In this document: one piece after another, positions 8,271-16,088 of the stretch
How positions within the stretch are numbered: the first letter of the stretch is position 1
Layout of the letters: each line of letters begins with the position of its first letter
DNA from: Bacteroidales bacterium
GTDB lineage: Bacteria > Bacteroidota > Bacteroidia > Bacteroidales > VadinHA17
Assembly: GCA_003520925.1 (NCBI GenBank)
Contig: DOTV01000218.1
Location: 1-21,842, forward strand
DNA length: 21,842 nucleotides
Direction of reading: 5' to 3'
Position numbers and translations under genes: made by a program
Notes under the pieces: model-generated
The model's input: the letters and a program-made list of their open reading frames with translations, nothing else
Databases searched by the model: none
Told to the model about the DNA's origin: nothing

Positions 8271-8360
8271 ACCACGGAGTCACGCTGAGTTTTTACAGCC
8301 CCCCGGTCCTTCGGGGGAGTTACGCGGAGTAATAATTATGTAATTACAATGTAATTACAT
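8271..8360. repeat. Hairpin-bearing intergenic repeat between xseA and xseB
   Basis: Two copies of a 15-mer, GGAGTCACGCTGAGT (8276-8290) and GGAGTTACGCGGAGT (8316-8330), differ at two positions and flank a stem-loop of cytosines (8300-8306) and guanines (8311-8317). On the right is a perfect 12-bp palindrome ATGTAATTACAT (8349-8360) that covers the xseA stop codon, with a partial direct copy of it just before (8338-8347). No T run follows on either strand, so it is not an ordinary terminator. It looks like a small dispersed palindromic element. Confidence 0.55.
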
Positions 8361-9593
8361 ACCTAACACCTTGCTTCTGACTGATCCGTCACTGAATTTC
8401 GTATCCAGAACATCTTCTTTTTTAATCTGTTCACATTTCTTAAGTATTTTACCGTTTAGTGATGTAATCGTATACCCCCTTTTAAGAACATTTACTGGAT
8501 CAAGGATCTTCAGTGAATTTCCGAATCCGGTCAACTTGTTAGCCAGGAGATTTAGTCTGTTCTTCAGAGCATTGACCAGAATCTCTTCTTTCCGTTTAAG
8601 GGCAATAATATTTGATGATAATTGTCCCTTTGCAACAGGAATCAGTCTTAATCGGGCTGTCTCAATCATCATTTTGCTTTGATTTACCATTAGCATAGAT
8701 CTGTCAGCTATCTCATTGCTAAGCTCAATAATATGATTATCTGTTTCGTTCATGCACCCTATCAGGAAATCGGCTACAGCGGTTGGTGTTTTTAGAGACC
8801 TGTTTGCGACAATGTCAGTTACTGAGAGGTCTTTCTCATGGCCTATTCCGGTTATTACAGGCAAAGGGAACTGGGTAATATAATATGCAATATTATAATT
8901 ATCGAACCAGCTCAGGTCTGTCTGTGATCCTCCGCCTCTTATAATTACTGCAAGATCAAATTTGTCAATATGGCTGGCTATCCGGTCAAGGGCTTTTATA
9001 ATTCCGGATTCTGTCTCTTTTCCCTGCATAGGTGTTTCAAAAAGTGCGGAATAAAAGACATATCCGAAGCCGTTTTCTTTAAGATGCTTCATAAAATCGG
9101 TGTACCCGGCTGCATTGGCCGAAGATATTACAGCAATTCTCTGAGGAACAACCGGGAACTCCAGCTCCCTGTTCATTGTAAGTACACCCTCCGTTTCAAG
9201 TTTTTTAAGGATCTGCTGACGCCTGAGTGCCATCTCACCGATTGTGAATGCCGGATCGATATCGTTAATTAAAAGGCTTAAGCCATAAATCTCATGATAC
9301 TCGATCTTTACCCTTATAAGTATCTTTAGACCATCCCTGAGTGACTCTCCTGCTGCGTTCTCAAAATAAGACTTTATGAACCTGTAACGATTGTTCCATA
9401 TAACCGCTCTTATTCTCGACCTTATATTGATTTCATCAGGTAGCTTTTCCACAAGTTCCAGGTAACAGTGGCCGTTATAGTTTTCTTTCATCTCGGAGAT
9501 TTCCGCGATCACCCAATACATTTCAGGTAATGCCAGGTATAAAGAATCCCTTATGATATGCTGTAATTCTGTAAGTGACAGTTTTTCGTTCAT
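8355..9593 (-). CDS. xseA: Exodeoxyribonuclease VII large subunit
   Basis: The catalytic and DNA-binding subunit of exonuclease VII, 412 residues. An N-terminal OB-fold (about 1-105) is followed by the catalytic domain, with RIAVISSANAAGYTDF (152-167), IIRGGGSQTDLSWFD (217-231), GIGHEKDLSVTD (249-260) and KTPTAVADFL (268-277), then a coiled-coil region (about 285-360) and a C-terminal segment with LKRGYTI. All core motifs are present, and the length is slightly below the roughly 450 residues of E. coli XseA. The start codon overlaps the stop of the upstream protease gene as ATGA (4 bases), pointing to translational coupling in one operon. xseB follows after the repeat element. Confidence 0.95.
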   Translation of the reverse strand: MNEKLSLTELQHIIRDSLYLALPEMYWVIAEISEMKENYNGHCYLELVEKLPDEINIRSRIRAVIWNNRYRFIKSYFENAAGESLRDGLKILIRVKIEYHEIYGLSLLINDIDPAFTIGEMALRRQQILKKLETEGVLTMNRELEFPVVPQRIAVISSANAAGYTDFMKHLKENGFGYVFYSALFETPMQGKETESGIIKALDRIASHIDKFDLAVIIRGGGSQTDLSWFDNYNIAYYITQFPLPVITGIGHEKDLSVTDIVANRSLKTPTAVADFLIGCMNETDNHIIELSNEIADRSMLMVNQSKMMIETARLRLIPVAKGQLSSNIIALKRKEEILVNALKNRLNLLANKLTGFGNSLKILDPVNVLKRGYTITSLNGKILKKCEQIKKEDVLDTKFSDGSVRSKVLGM

Positions 9594-11260
9594 AGCTGAT
9601 TATTTACCCTGATTACTTTGTGAACTAAAATGGCTTCGGGAGTTATCAACCTTACAAAATAGATTCCATTGGGGAGATCTCTGAAATCATCAATTATAAG
9701 CGTCCGGCTTATATAATCCAGGTAATCCCTGCAAACCACAAGCTTTCCGTTTACATCATAGATCTCGATCTTTAATTTATCGGGAACCTCTCTGAATGCG
9801 ATCTTAAGTTCCTCCTTAAATGGATTCGGACTTGCAACTGACCCGTCGGAAGGTCTGACTGTATATTTATCCTGTAGTTGTTTTATGACATCTGCAATAT
9901 CAGGAATTCCATATCCGTAAAGTGAGTCGGGACTAAGAAATCTGTCTGAAGCTGAATGCAGGGCTGAAATAATTTCATAGTTGAGTGCTTTTGGAACTGC
10001 CTGCATTATACAGGCGCACATTCCGCTTATGACGGGACACGAAAATGAAGTGCCGTTTGATCTTTCAACTGTAAAAGTATTGACCTGGACAGGGACGCTT
10101 ACTCCCTGAGAAACCACATCAGGTTTTATCTGCCGGTCAAAGGATGGCCCTGCAGATGAAAAAGATGAAATAATCCCATTCCCATCTACTGCTCCTACAG
10201 CCAGAACACTATCTCCGTCTGAGGGTGCGATAATTCTGATCCAGGGTTTATTCCTTTCATTTCCAGCGCTGTTAATGACCAGGATGCCTTTGGATGCTGC
10301 AATATTGGCTGCTTGTGTGACAAAGGCTTTATTGCCGTCCAAGTCGGGAAATTTGTAATCCATCAGCGGATCATCGAATGTGCAATAACCAAGCGAGGAA
10401 GATATAATATCGGCTCCTAAGCTGTCGGCAAATTCGGCTGCTGCTACCCAGAAATCTTCCTCCACCGGGAATTCTGTTTCTGTGTCCTCGCTTCTTAAGA
10501 GCCAGAAATCAGCACCCCTGGCTGACCCTTCAATTGATTCAGGAATATAGCCTGCAATCACTGACAGTACTGCAGTTCCATGATTATGGTATCCATAGAC
10601 GAGCTTATTATTCCTGACAAAATCATATGTTCCTTTTATTCCATTACGGCTTCTGAGGTCGTCGAGGGAAGAAATATTCTCGGCATTTAAAAAACCGCCG
10701 TCAAGGACTGCGATAAGTATACCATTTCCGTTTAATCCGGAGTTATGAACAGAGAGTCCGTTTAACATCCTGACAGGCTGGTCATAGCCCGGCAGATCAT
10801 CCTGACGCGTGCTAAAGCTGAGCTTATCATTTGAATTGCCTTTTGCAACCGGTTTCTTGACAATTCTAACTTCTCTGACAAAGGGAAGGTTAACGATAGA
10901 ACCGATGTCGGCCCCGGTTTCTGTTTTAAAAAGCGCTGTGTTCATCCACCTTGAGGTGCAATGCAGTCTGAACCCCGCTGATTTTATCTGGTTCAGATAT
11001 CCTGTATAGACAGGAATATCCCGCATGTCAGTTACGGGAATACCTGCTTTCTCGCGTCTTTTAACTGCTTTCACCGAGAGCAGAGTTCCTGGAGAAAAGT
11101 TATTTATTGTATTGGTTCCTTTGTCTTTGAAGTAAATCCTGTAAAAAAAATTGTAATTCTTTTCCTGACAATTAATTGATTTAAAAGGAACTATCACAAG
11201 CAGGGTAAAAGCGATAATTCCAATTTTCAGCCGGATCAGATTTAAAGATCCATTTACCAT
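9590..11260 (-). CDS. Secreted subtilisin-like (S8) serine protease with T9SS type A sorting domain
   Basis: The product is 556 residues. It has a signal peptide (hydrophobic 13-27), a prodomain-like region (about 35-150), and an S8 catalytic domain with a full triad: Asp187 (AVLDGG), His227 (HNHGTAV) and Ser405 (NGTSFSCP), plus the oxyanion Asn334 (SAGNE). The last 80 residues (about 475-556, beginning ASPNPF and containing IEIYDVNGKLV and LPNGIYFVRL) match the Por_Secre_tail domain, which directs export through T9SS and attachment to or release from the outer membrane. It is therefore probably an active extracellular protease; the substrate is unknown. It overlaps the upstream MORN-protein gene by 7 bases and xseA by 4, an unusual setting for a secreted enzyme. 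Confidence 0.94.
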   Translation of the reverse strand: MVNGSLNLIRLKIGIIAFTLLVIVPFKSINCQEKNYNFFYRIYFKDKGTNTINNFSPGTLLSVKAVKRREKAGIPVTDMRDIPVYTGYLNQIKSAGFRLHCTSRWMNTALFKTETGADIGSIVNLPFVREVRIVKKPVAKGNSNDKLSFSTRQDDLPGYDQPVRMLNGLSVHNSGLNGNGILIAVLDGGFLNAENISSLDDLRSRNGIKGTYDFVRNNKLVYGYHNHGTAVLSVIAGYIPESIEGSARGADFWLLRSEDTETEFPVEEDFWVAAAEFADSLGADIISSSLGYCTFDDPLMDYKFPDLDGNKAFVTQAANIAASKGILVINSAGNERNKPWIRIIAPSDGDSVLAVGAVDGNGIISSFSSAGPSFDRQIKPDVVSQGVSVPVQVNTFTVERSNGTSFSCPVISGMCACIMQAVPKALNYEIISALHSASDRFLSPDSLYGYGIPDIADVIKQLQDKYTVRPSDGSVASPNPFKEELKIAFREVPDKLKIEIYDVNGKLVVCRDYLDYISRTLIIDDFRDLPNGIYFVRLITPEAILVHKVIRVNNQL

Positions 11261-12045
11261 ATCTCACCTGTTTTTTCAGGATCAGCAATTCTGACTTTAT
11301 TCCTTTCGAGTGAATCTATATAATCAGATTGATAAATGTCAATTTTGTTGTTGTCGGGCATGCCTGCAGAATACTCAGTCTTAAATTTAAGACTACCGTC
11401 CTTTTTGTATATAAGCCATGACCCCTCTCTTAAATCATCTTTATATTGTCCGAGTATTTCAGGTCTGCCATTATCAAAAAATGCTTCGAATTTGCCATTA
11501 AGCTTACCGTTGATGTAATTTGTTCTGAGGGTCAAGGTTCCGTCGGGATAATACTTTATAAATTCGCCGTGCTTCAGATCATTCCTGTAAAAAAGTTTTT
11601 CTGCCGGTTTTCCATCCTGGTAGTATTTTATTTGTAGGCCATTCTTTTTATCCGCTGAATAGTCCGCTTCGCTTATCAGGATTCCATTTGACACTACTGA
11701 AAAGAACTGCCATTTACCCGCCTTAAGCTGGTTAACATATTTTCCTTTTGAAGCTACAAGTCCATTTGGATAATAGAGAGTTGCAACTGCCTCTGTTCCG
11801 TCTTTACTGAAAACAAGCACTGATTTCAAAGGCTTATCCTCATAATACCTCTTAAATTCACCTGAAGGTTTATCATTTACAAAATATCCGTCATACATAA
11901 TGTTCCCATTCGGATATTTCTTAACCCAGTGGCCCTGCTTCCTGCCATCCTTGTCAGTTTGATTCAGGTCGGACTGTTCTGACTGAGATAAACAGGTCAC
12001 AGATAGCAATATGCAGATAGAAACAGACAGTATTTTGAAGTCCAT
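11254..12045 (-). CDS. Exported MORN-repeat / YwqK-like protein
   Basis: The product is 263 residues from the ATG at 12045; the frame extends to a TTG at 12066, but the ATG gives a clean signal peptide (hydrophobic 5-19) and lies 24 bases from a -7 box. After it come about seven imperfect repeats of 22-25 residues of the type GxWxxYYPNGxLxxxxxYxxGKxxG (about 38-240), as in MORN or 'YwqK antitoxin' family proteins. Despite that family name nothing here indicates a toxin. Proteins of this kind are common in Bacteroidota, exported, and mostly of unknown function; the repeats form beta-hairpin arrays. It is the first gene of a probable operon with the S8 protease, xseA and xseB. Function not assigned. 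Confidence 0.85.
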   Translation of the reverse strand: MDFKILSVSICILLSVTCLSQSEQSDLNQTDKDGRKQGHWVKKYPNGNIMYDGYFVNDKPSGEFKRYYEDKPLKSVLVFSKDGTEAVATLYYPNGLVASKGKYVNQLKAGKWQFFSVVSNGILISEADYSADKKNGLQIKYYQDGKPAEKLFYRNDLKHGEFIKYYPDGTLTLRTNYINGKLNGKFEAFFDNGRPEILGQYKDDLREGSWLIYKKDGSLKFKTEYSAGMPDNNKIDIYQSDYIDSLERNKVRIADPEKTGEIW

Positions 12046-12069
12046 GGAATTAGTGCAATAAGTCAATCA

Positions 12070-12077
12070 CAAAAGTA
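12070..12077 (-). promoter_or_regulatory. Putative -7 box of the MORN-protease-xseAB operon
   Basis: The minus strand reads TACTTTTG, an exact match to TAnnTTTG, ending 24 bases before the ATG at 12045. No -33 TTTG is seen at the usual distance. The leader length matches those of panB, cdd and fmt, which supports both the box and the start. Confidence 0.45.
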
Positions 12078-12130
12078 CAAAATAATTTCCCGCAGAAATT
12101 GCTGATTGTCGCAGATAAGAGCATTCATAT

Positions 12131-12167
12131 AAAAAAAAAGAGGGTGAAATCATTTCATCCTCTTTTT
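12131..12167 (-). terminator. Rho-independent terminator after dnaK, possibly bidirectional
   Basis: A stem of up to 11 pairs with one mismatch (12140-12162, GAGG...CCTC at the ends) is followed on the minus strand by nine T (12131-12139). On the plus strand it has five T (12163-12167). It lies 22 bases past the dnaK stop and ahead of the next operon's promoter. Confidence 0.85.
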
Positions 12168-12188
12168 ATAAGAATATTTTATGTTGTT

Positions 12189-14111
12189 TTATTTTACCTC
12201 TTCAAAATCAACATCGGTTACTTCATCATTCCCCTGTTGTGATTTTCCGCTTCCGGGCTGATCCGGTCCGGGCTGGGAAGATTGTTGGCCGGCGCCTGCA
12301 TTCTGATTCTGAGCTGTCTTATACATCTCTTCCGAAGCGGACTGCCAAACAGCATTCAGATCAGCAAGAGCCTTGTCGATCGCAGGAACATCCTGTGCCT
12401 TGTGGGCTTCTTTAAGTTTTGCGAGAGCGCTTTCGATGCCGGCTTTTTTATCGGCAGGAACTTTATCACCGAATTCTCTCAGCTGTTTTTCGGTTGAGAA
12501 GATCATGCTGTCAGCACTGTTTATCTTGTCAACTTTCTCCCTTGCCTTGAGGTCGGCTTCTGCATTTGCCTTGGCTTCATCGCGCATTCTCCTTATTTCG
12601 TCATCGCTCAGACCGGATGATGCTTCAATCCTTATCCTCTGTTCCTTTCCTGTACCTCTGTCTTTTGCAGTGACATGCAGTATCCCGTTAGCATCAATAT
12701 CGAATGTGACTTCGATCTGGGGAACACCTCTCGGAGCTGGCGGTAAGCCATCAAGATGGAACCGTCCGATAGTTTTGTTTCCCATAGCCATAGGCCTCTC
12801 GCCCTGAAGTATATGAATCTCAACAGATGGCTGGCTGTCTGCAGCTGTGGTGAAAACTTCGGTCTTTTTAGTAGGAATTGTGGTATTTGATTCGATGAGT
12901 TTGGTCATCACACCACCCATGGTTTCAATGCCAAGGGACAGGGGAGTAACATCCAGAAGCAGAACATCCTTAACCTCACCTGTAAGAACACCTCCCTGAA
13001 TTGCAGCACCAACTGCCACAACCTCATCGGGGTTGACCCCTTTTGACGGTGTTCTGCCAAAGAATTTCTCAACAAGCTGCTGAATAGCAGGAATTCGTGT
13101 AGATCCCCCTACAAGAAGAACTTCATCAATATCTGAAGCCTTTAATCCCGAATCAGCTAATGCCTTTTGGCATGGCTCAATACATGCCTGTATCAGCTTG
13201 TCGCAAAGTTTTTCAAACTGTGAACGGGTAAGTGTTTTAACAAGGTGCTTCGGAATACCATCAACCGGCATTATATACGGCAGGTTTATTTCTGTTGTCG
13301 AAGAGCTTGACAGCTCAATTTTTGCCTTTTCTGCAGCTTCTTTAAGTCTCTGAAGTGCCATAGGATCTTTCCTCAGGTCAACTCTTTCCTCTTTAAGGAA
13401 CTCATCGGCAAGCCAATCGATGATCATGTGATCAAAGTCGTCGCCACCAAGATGGGTATCTCCGTTTGTTGATTTAACTTCAAATACACCGTCGCCTAGT
13501 TCGAGAATTGAAATATCAAATGTTCCTCCACCAAGGTCGAAAACAGCGATTTTGAGATCCTGCGATTTTTTATCCAGACCATACGCAAGCGAAGCTGCAG
13601 TAGGTTCATTTATTATTCTTTTTACATTCAGCCCTGCAATTTCTCCTGCTTCCTTTGTAGCCTGACGCTGTGAGTCGCTAAAATAGGCTGGAACAGTGAT
13701 AACAGCGTCTGTAACTTCCTGTCCGAGATAATCTTCAGCTGTTTTCTTCATCTTCTGAAGGATCATCGCAGAGATTTCCTGAGGGGAATAAAGTCTGTCC
13801 TCTATTTTTACTCTGGGAGTGTTATTATCGCCTTTGACAACAGTAAAAGTCACACGCTTTATTTCGGTGTTCACTTTGTCAAAAGTTTCACCCATAAACC
13901 GTTTGATAGAATAAACAGTCTTTCTGGCATTGGTAATGGCCTGACGTTTTGCAGGATCACCTACTTTGCGTTCTCCATTTTCAACGAATGCTACTATTGA
14001 AGGTGTTGTTCTCTTTCCTTCACTGTTAGGGATCACTACCGGCTCATTCCCTTCCATTACGGCTACACATGAGTTTGTGGTTCCCAGGTCGATTCCTATT
14101 ATTTTTCCCAT
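12189..14111 (-). CDS. dnaK: Chaperone protein DnaK (Hsp70)
   Basis: An ATP-driven chaperone of the cytoplasm, 640 residues from the ATG at 14111. The frame extends eight codons upstream, but MGKIIGIDLGTTNSCVAV is the canonical N-terminus. ATPase signatures are present: IGIDLGTTNS, the second phosphate motif IAVFDLGGGTFDIS, and VLLVGGSTRIPAIQ. The substrate-binding domain follows with DVTPLSLGIETMGGV, then the helical lid, a Gln/Gly/Pro-rich linker and the C-terminal DVDFEEVK. Length is normal. It works with DnaJ and GrpE, which are not in the window; dnaK stands alone with its own terminator. No CIRCE operator and no consensus -7 box was found at the distance seen for neighbouring genes, so its control may differ from theirs. 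Confidence 0.98.
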   Translation of the reverse strand: MGKIIGIDLGTTNSCVAVMEGNEPVVIPNSEGKRTTPSIVAFVENGERKVGDPAKRQAITNARKTVYSIKRFMGETFDKVNTEIKRVTFTVVKGDNNTPRVKIEDRLYSPQEISAMILQKMKKTAEDYLGQEVTDAVITVPAYFSDSQRQATKEAGEIAGLNVKRIINEPTAASLAYGLDKKSQDLKIAVFDLGGGTFDISILELGDGVFEVKSTNGDTHLGGDDFDHMIIDWLADEFLKEERVDLRKDPMALQRLKEAAEKAKIELSSSSTTEINLPYIMPVDGIPKHLVKTLTRSQFEKLCDKLIQACIEPCQKALADSGLKASDIDEVLLVGGSTRIPAIQQLVEKFFGRTPSKGVNPDEVVAVGAAIQGGVLTGEVKDVLLLDVTPLSLGIETMGGVMTKLIESNTTIPTKKTEVFTTAADSQPSVEIHILQGERPMAMGNKTIGRFHLDGLPPAPRGVPQIEVTFDIDANGILHVTAKDRGTGKEQRIRIEASSGLSDDEIRRMRDEAKANAEADLKAREKVDKINSADSMIFSTEKQLREFGDKVPADKKAGIESALAKLKEAHKAQDVPAIDKALADLNAVWQSASEEMYKTAQNQNAGAGQQSSQPGPDQPGSGKSQQGNDEVTDVDFEEVK

Positions 14112-14343
14112 TTTATGATTTTTATGAAATTTCAATTATGTCTCTCTAAACTGCAATGATTATGCCACAGGTATAACATGACCTTTTTATGAAATTATGG
14201 CATTACTTGTAATTCACTTGCCGGTTAATGTGACAAAAAGACATGAAGGGGGTTCTCATATGTCAGGACAAAAAGAACATACTGACTCAAATATCTACGA
14301 TACAAATTAGTAGCTTTGTCATCTGGATTAATCTTAAATAGTT
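14112..14343. promoter_or_regulatory. Divergent dnaK-panB promoter region
   Basis: This 232-base gap holds the promoters of both genes. On the dnaK side is a nested inverted repeat: ATGCCA (14162-14167) with TGGCAT (14198-14203), enclosing AGGT (14169-14172) with ACCT (14181-14184). In the middle are two near-copies of a 13-14-mer, GACAAAAAGACAT (14232-14244) and GACAAAAAGAACAT (14267-14280), with GACAT/ATGTC (14240-14244, 14260-14264) as an inverted pair between. These could be operator sites, but no regulator is identified. Confidence 0.4.
14311..14318 (+). promoter_or_regulatory. Putative -7 box of the panB promoter
   Basis: TAGCTTTG matches TAnnTTTG exactly and ends 25 bases before the panB ATG. 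No TTTG or TTG is seen near -33. Confidence 0.5.
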
Positions 14344-15159
14344 ATGTCGGTATATAAATCTGTCCGCAGGGTGACAACTCATGTTCTCAATGAGATGAAA
14401 CTAAAAGGCGAAAAGATCGCCATGCTTACTGCCTATGATTATTCAATGGCAAGAATACTGGATGAAGCAGAGATTGATGTAATACTGGTGGGTGATTCGG
14501 CTTCAAATGTCATGGCAGGGTATGATACTACTCTTCCGATCACTCTCGACAACATGATATACCATGCTGCCTCGGTTGTACGAGCGGTTAAAAGAGCACT
14601 CGTGGTTGTTGATCTTCCTTTCGGTACTTACCAGGGTAATTCAAAGGAGGCTCTTGTTTCAGCGATCCGGATTATGAAGGAGACAGGGGCTGCAGCGGTG
14701 AAGCTTGAAGGCGGACAGCAGGTAGCAGAATCGATCGAAAGGATTCTTACTGCCGGAATACCTGTCATGGGTCACCTGGGATTAACCCCGCAATCGATAC
14801 ATAAATTCGGGACCTATGTTGTAAGGGCAAGGGAGGAGGAAGAAGCCCGCCGTCTGATGGAAGATGCACGAATCCTCGAAAAGACTGGCTGCTTCGCCAT
14901 TGTGCTTGAAAAGATCCCGGCCAGACTTGCCGAAGAGGTTTCAACAACATTAAGGGTACCGGTTATCGGTATTGGTGCAGGTGGTAAAACTGATGGACAG
15001 GTTCTTGTTCTTCACGATATGCTTGGAATTACACAGGAATTCTCACCACGCTTTTTAAGGAGGTACCATAATCTTTATTCTGAAATAAAAGGCGCTGTCC
15101 AGTCATATATAAGCGATGTGAGGTCGCAGGATTTCCCGAACGAAAAGGAACAATACTAA
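14344..15159 (+). CDS. panB: 3-methyl-2-oxobutanoate hydroxymethyltransferase (ketopantoate hydroxymethyltransferase)
   Basis: The first step of pantothenate (vitamin B5, CoA) synthesis: transfer of a hydroxymethyl group from 5,10-methylene-THF to 2-oxoisovalerate. It has 271 residues, normal for the family. By comparison with E. coli PanB, the magnesium ligands are Asp51 (VGDSASNV), Asp90 (VVDLPFG) and Glu122 (KLEGG), and the catalytic base is Glu189 (VLEKIP); the family motifs MGHLGLTPQ (142-150) and GIGAGGKTDGQVLV (209-222) are also clear. No other pan gene is in the window. An RluA-type gene follows after 10 bases, probably co-transcribed. Confidence 0.97.
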   Translation: MSVYKSVRRVTTHVLNEMKLKGEKIAMLTAYDYSMARILDEAEIDVILVGDSASNVMAGYDTTLPITLDNMIYHAASVVRAVKRALVVVDLPFGTYQGNSKEALVSAIRIMKETGAAAVKLEGGQQVAESIERILTAGIPVMGHLGLTPQSIHKFGTYVVRAREEEEARRLMEDARILEKTGCFAIVLEKIPARLAEEVSTTLRVPVIGIGAGGKTDGQVLVLHDMLGITQEFSPRFLRRYHNLYSEIKGAVQSYISDVRSQDFPNEKEQY

Positions 15160-15169
15160 TAGGTGACTG

Positions 15170-15850
15170 ATGGTAGAAGTATTATATGAGGATAATCACC
15201 TGATAGCGGTATATAAGAAACCATCTGATCTTTCACAGAGTGACAAGACAGGTGATATTTCTCTTGATTCCGAAGTAAAAAAATATATTGCTGACAGGTA
15301 TAAGAAACCGGGTGAGGTATTCCTTGGTGTTGTTCACAGGCTCGACAGACCGGTTGGAGGGGTGATGCTTTTTGCCCGTACCTCAAAAGCACTGGAACGT
15401 CTGAATGAAATTTTCAGGACAAGGGAAGTAAGGAAAATATATCTTGCGGTTGTAAATGAGCGGCCTCCTGCCGATGAAGCTGTTCTGACTCATTTCCTTA
15501 AAAAAATTGAATCGCAGAATAAAACCTATGTATATGATAATGAGGTTAAAGGATCAAAAGAAGCATCACTTACATATAAACTGGCCGGCAGATCTGATCG
15601 TTTTTTCCTTCTCGAAATTGAACTTCATTCTGGCAGGCACCATCAGATAAGGGCCCAGCTTTCACGCATCGGATGTCCTATTAAAGGTGATCTGAAATAC
15701 GGTTACCCCAGGTCAAATGACGACGGAAGCATTAGCCTTTTCGCCAGAAGGCTGGAGTTTATACATCCGGTAAAGAAAGAAAAGGTTATAATCACAGCTC
15801 ATTTTCCCCAGGGAGATGTGTGGAAGCTATTCAAAAATGCTTACGAGTAA
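15170..15850 (+). CDS. RluA-family RNA pseudouridine synthase
   Basis: It isomerises uridine to pseudouridine in rRNA or tRNA. It has 226 residues and the RluA catalytic motif HRLDRPVGG with the nucleophile Asp59, followed by FARTSKALERLNEIF, the KIYLAV strand, and the conserved HSGRHHQIRAQL and GCPIKGDLKYG segments. No N-terminal S4 RNA-binding domain is present, making it a short, RluA/TruC-like form. The target uridine cannot be named from sequence. It follows panB by 10 bases, and a possible terminator lies just after its stop. Confidence 0.93.
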   Translation: MVEVLYEDNHLIAVYKKPSDLSQSDKTGDISLDSEVKKYIADRYKKPGEVFLGVVHRLDRPVGGVMLFARTSKALERLNEIFRTREVRKIYLAVVNERPPADEAVLTHFLKKIESQNKTYVYDNEVKGSKEASLTYKLAGRSDRFFLLEIELHSGRHHQIRAQLSRIGCPIKGDLKYGYPRSNDDGSISLFARRLEFIHPVKKEKVIITAHFPQGDVWKLFKNAYE

Positions 15851-15855
15851 AAAGA

Positions 15856-15886
15856 AAAAGGGTGCACTTTTGATACACCCCCTTTC
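15856..15886 (+). terminator. Possible terminator after the panB operon
   Basis: A run of A and GGGTG (15860-15864) can pair with CACCC (15876-15880) and the following C/T-rich stretch, with a bulge of one or two C. The right side contains only a short T run (15883-15885), so it is a weak candidate. The rest of the gap to the kinase gene is AT-rich and holds the phased repeats described separately. Confidence 0.4.
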
Positions 15887-16001
15887 AATCGTCATGAAAG
15901 CATAAACAAAAAACTAATTCTTACTGATTATCTTTTTTCTAACTTTTTTACAGCTAAAGCGGTTTTATAAAATTGCTTGATGTAAAAGTACCCTATGTGA
16001 A

Positions 16002-16048
16002 TTAAAACAGAGTTAAGATCAGGTTAATAAGAGTTAAGGAAAAGTTAA
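16002..16048 (+). promoter_or_regulatory. Five helically phased TTAA direct repeats upstream of the kinase-regulator operon
   Basis: TTAA occurs at 16002, 16013, 16024, 16034 and 16045, a spacing of 11, 11, 10 and 11 bases. The last four share GTTAA, three of them AGTTAA. One helical turn between direct repeats is the arrangement bound by OmpR/PhoB-type response regulators (for example the TTAACA-type repeats of Bacillus PhoP). The array ends 40 bases before the kinase ATG, so I infer autoregulation by the downstream regulator. Confidence 0.5.
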
Positions 16049-16076
16049 ATCGTTATAATGAAATTATGTAATAAAT

Positions 16077-16084
16077 TAATTTTG
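16077..16084 (+). promoter_or_regulatory. Possible -7 box of the kinase-regulator operon
   Basis: TAATTTTG matches TAnnTTTG exactly but ends only four bases before the kinase ATG, which would make the transcript nearly leaderless. No -33 TTTG is present. An alternative is TATAAT at 16054-16059, just after the phased repeats. Confidence 0.3.
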
Positions 16085-16088
16085 TGAT

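Noticed and set aside
8299..8318. Terminator for xseA
   Set aside because: The C/G hairpin has no T run on either strand, and xseB follows on the same strand.
11254..12045. Toxin-antitoxin system suggested by the YwqK-like name
   Set aside because: No toxin-like partner gene is adjacent; neighbours are a secreted protease and xseA, and MORN-type proteins are widespread in Bacteroidota without toxins.
14112..14343. CIRCE (HrcA) operator upstream of dnaK
   Set aside because: No TTAGCACTC-N9-GAGTGCTAA-like sequence is present; the inverted repeats seen are of other sequence.
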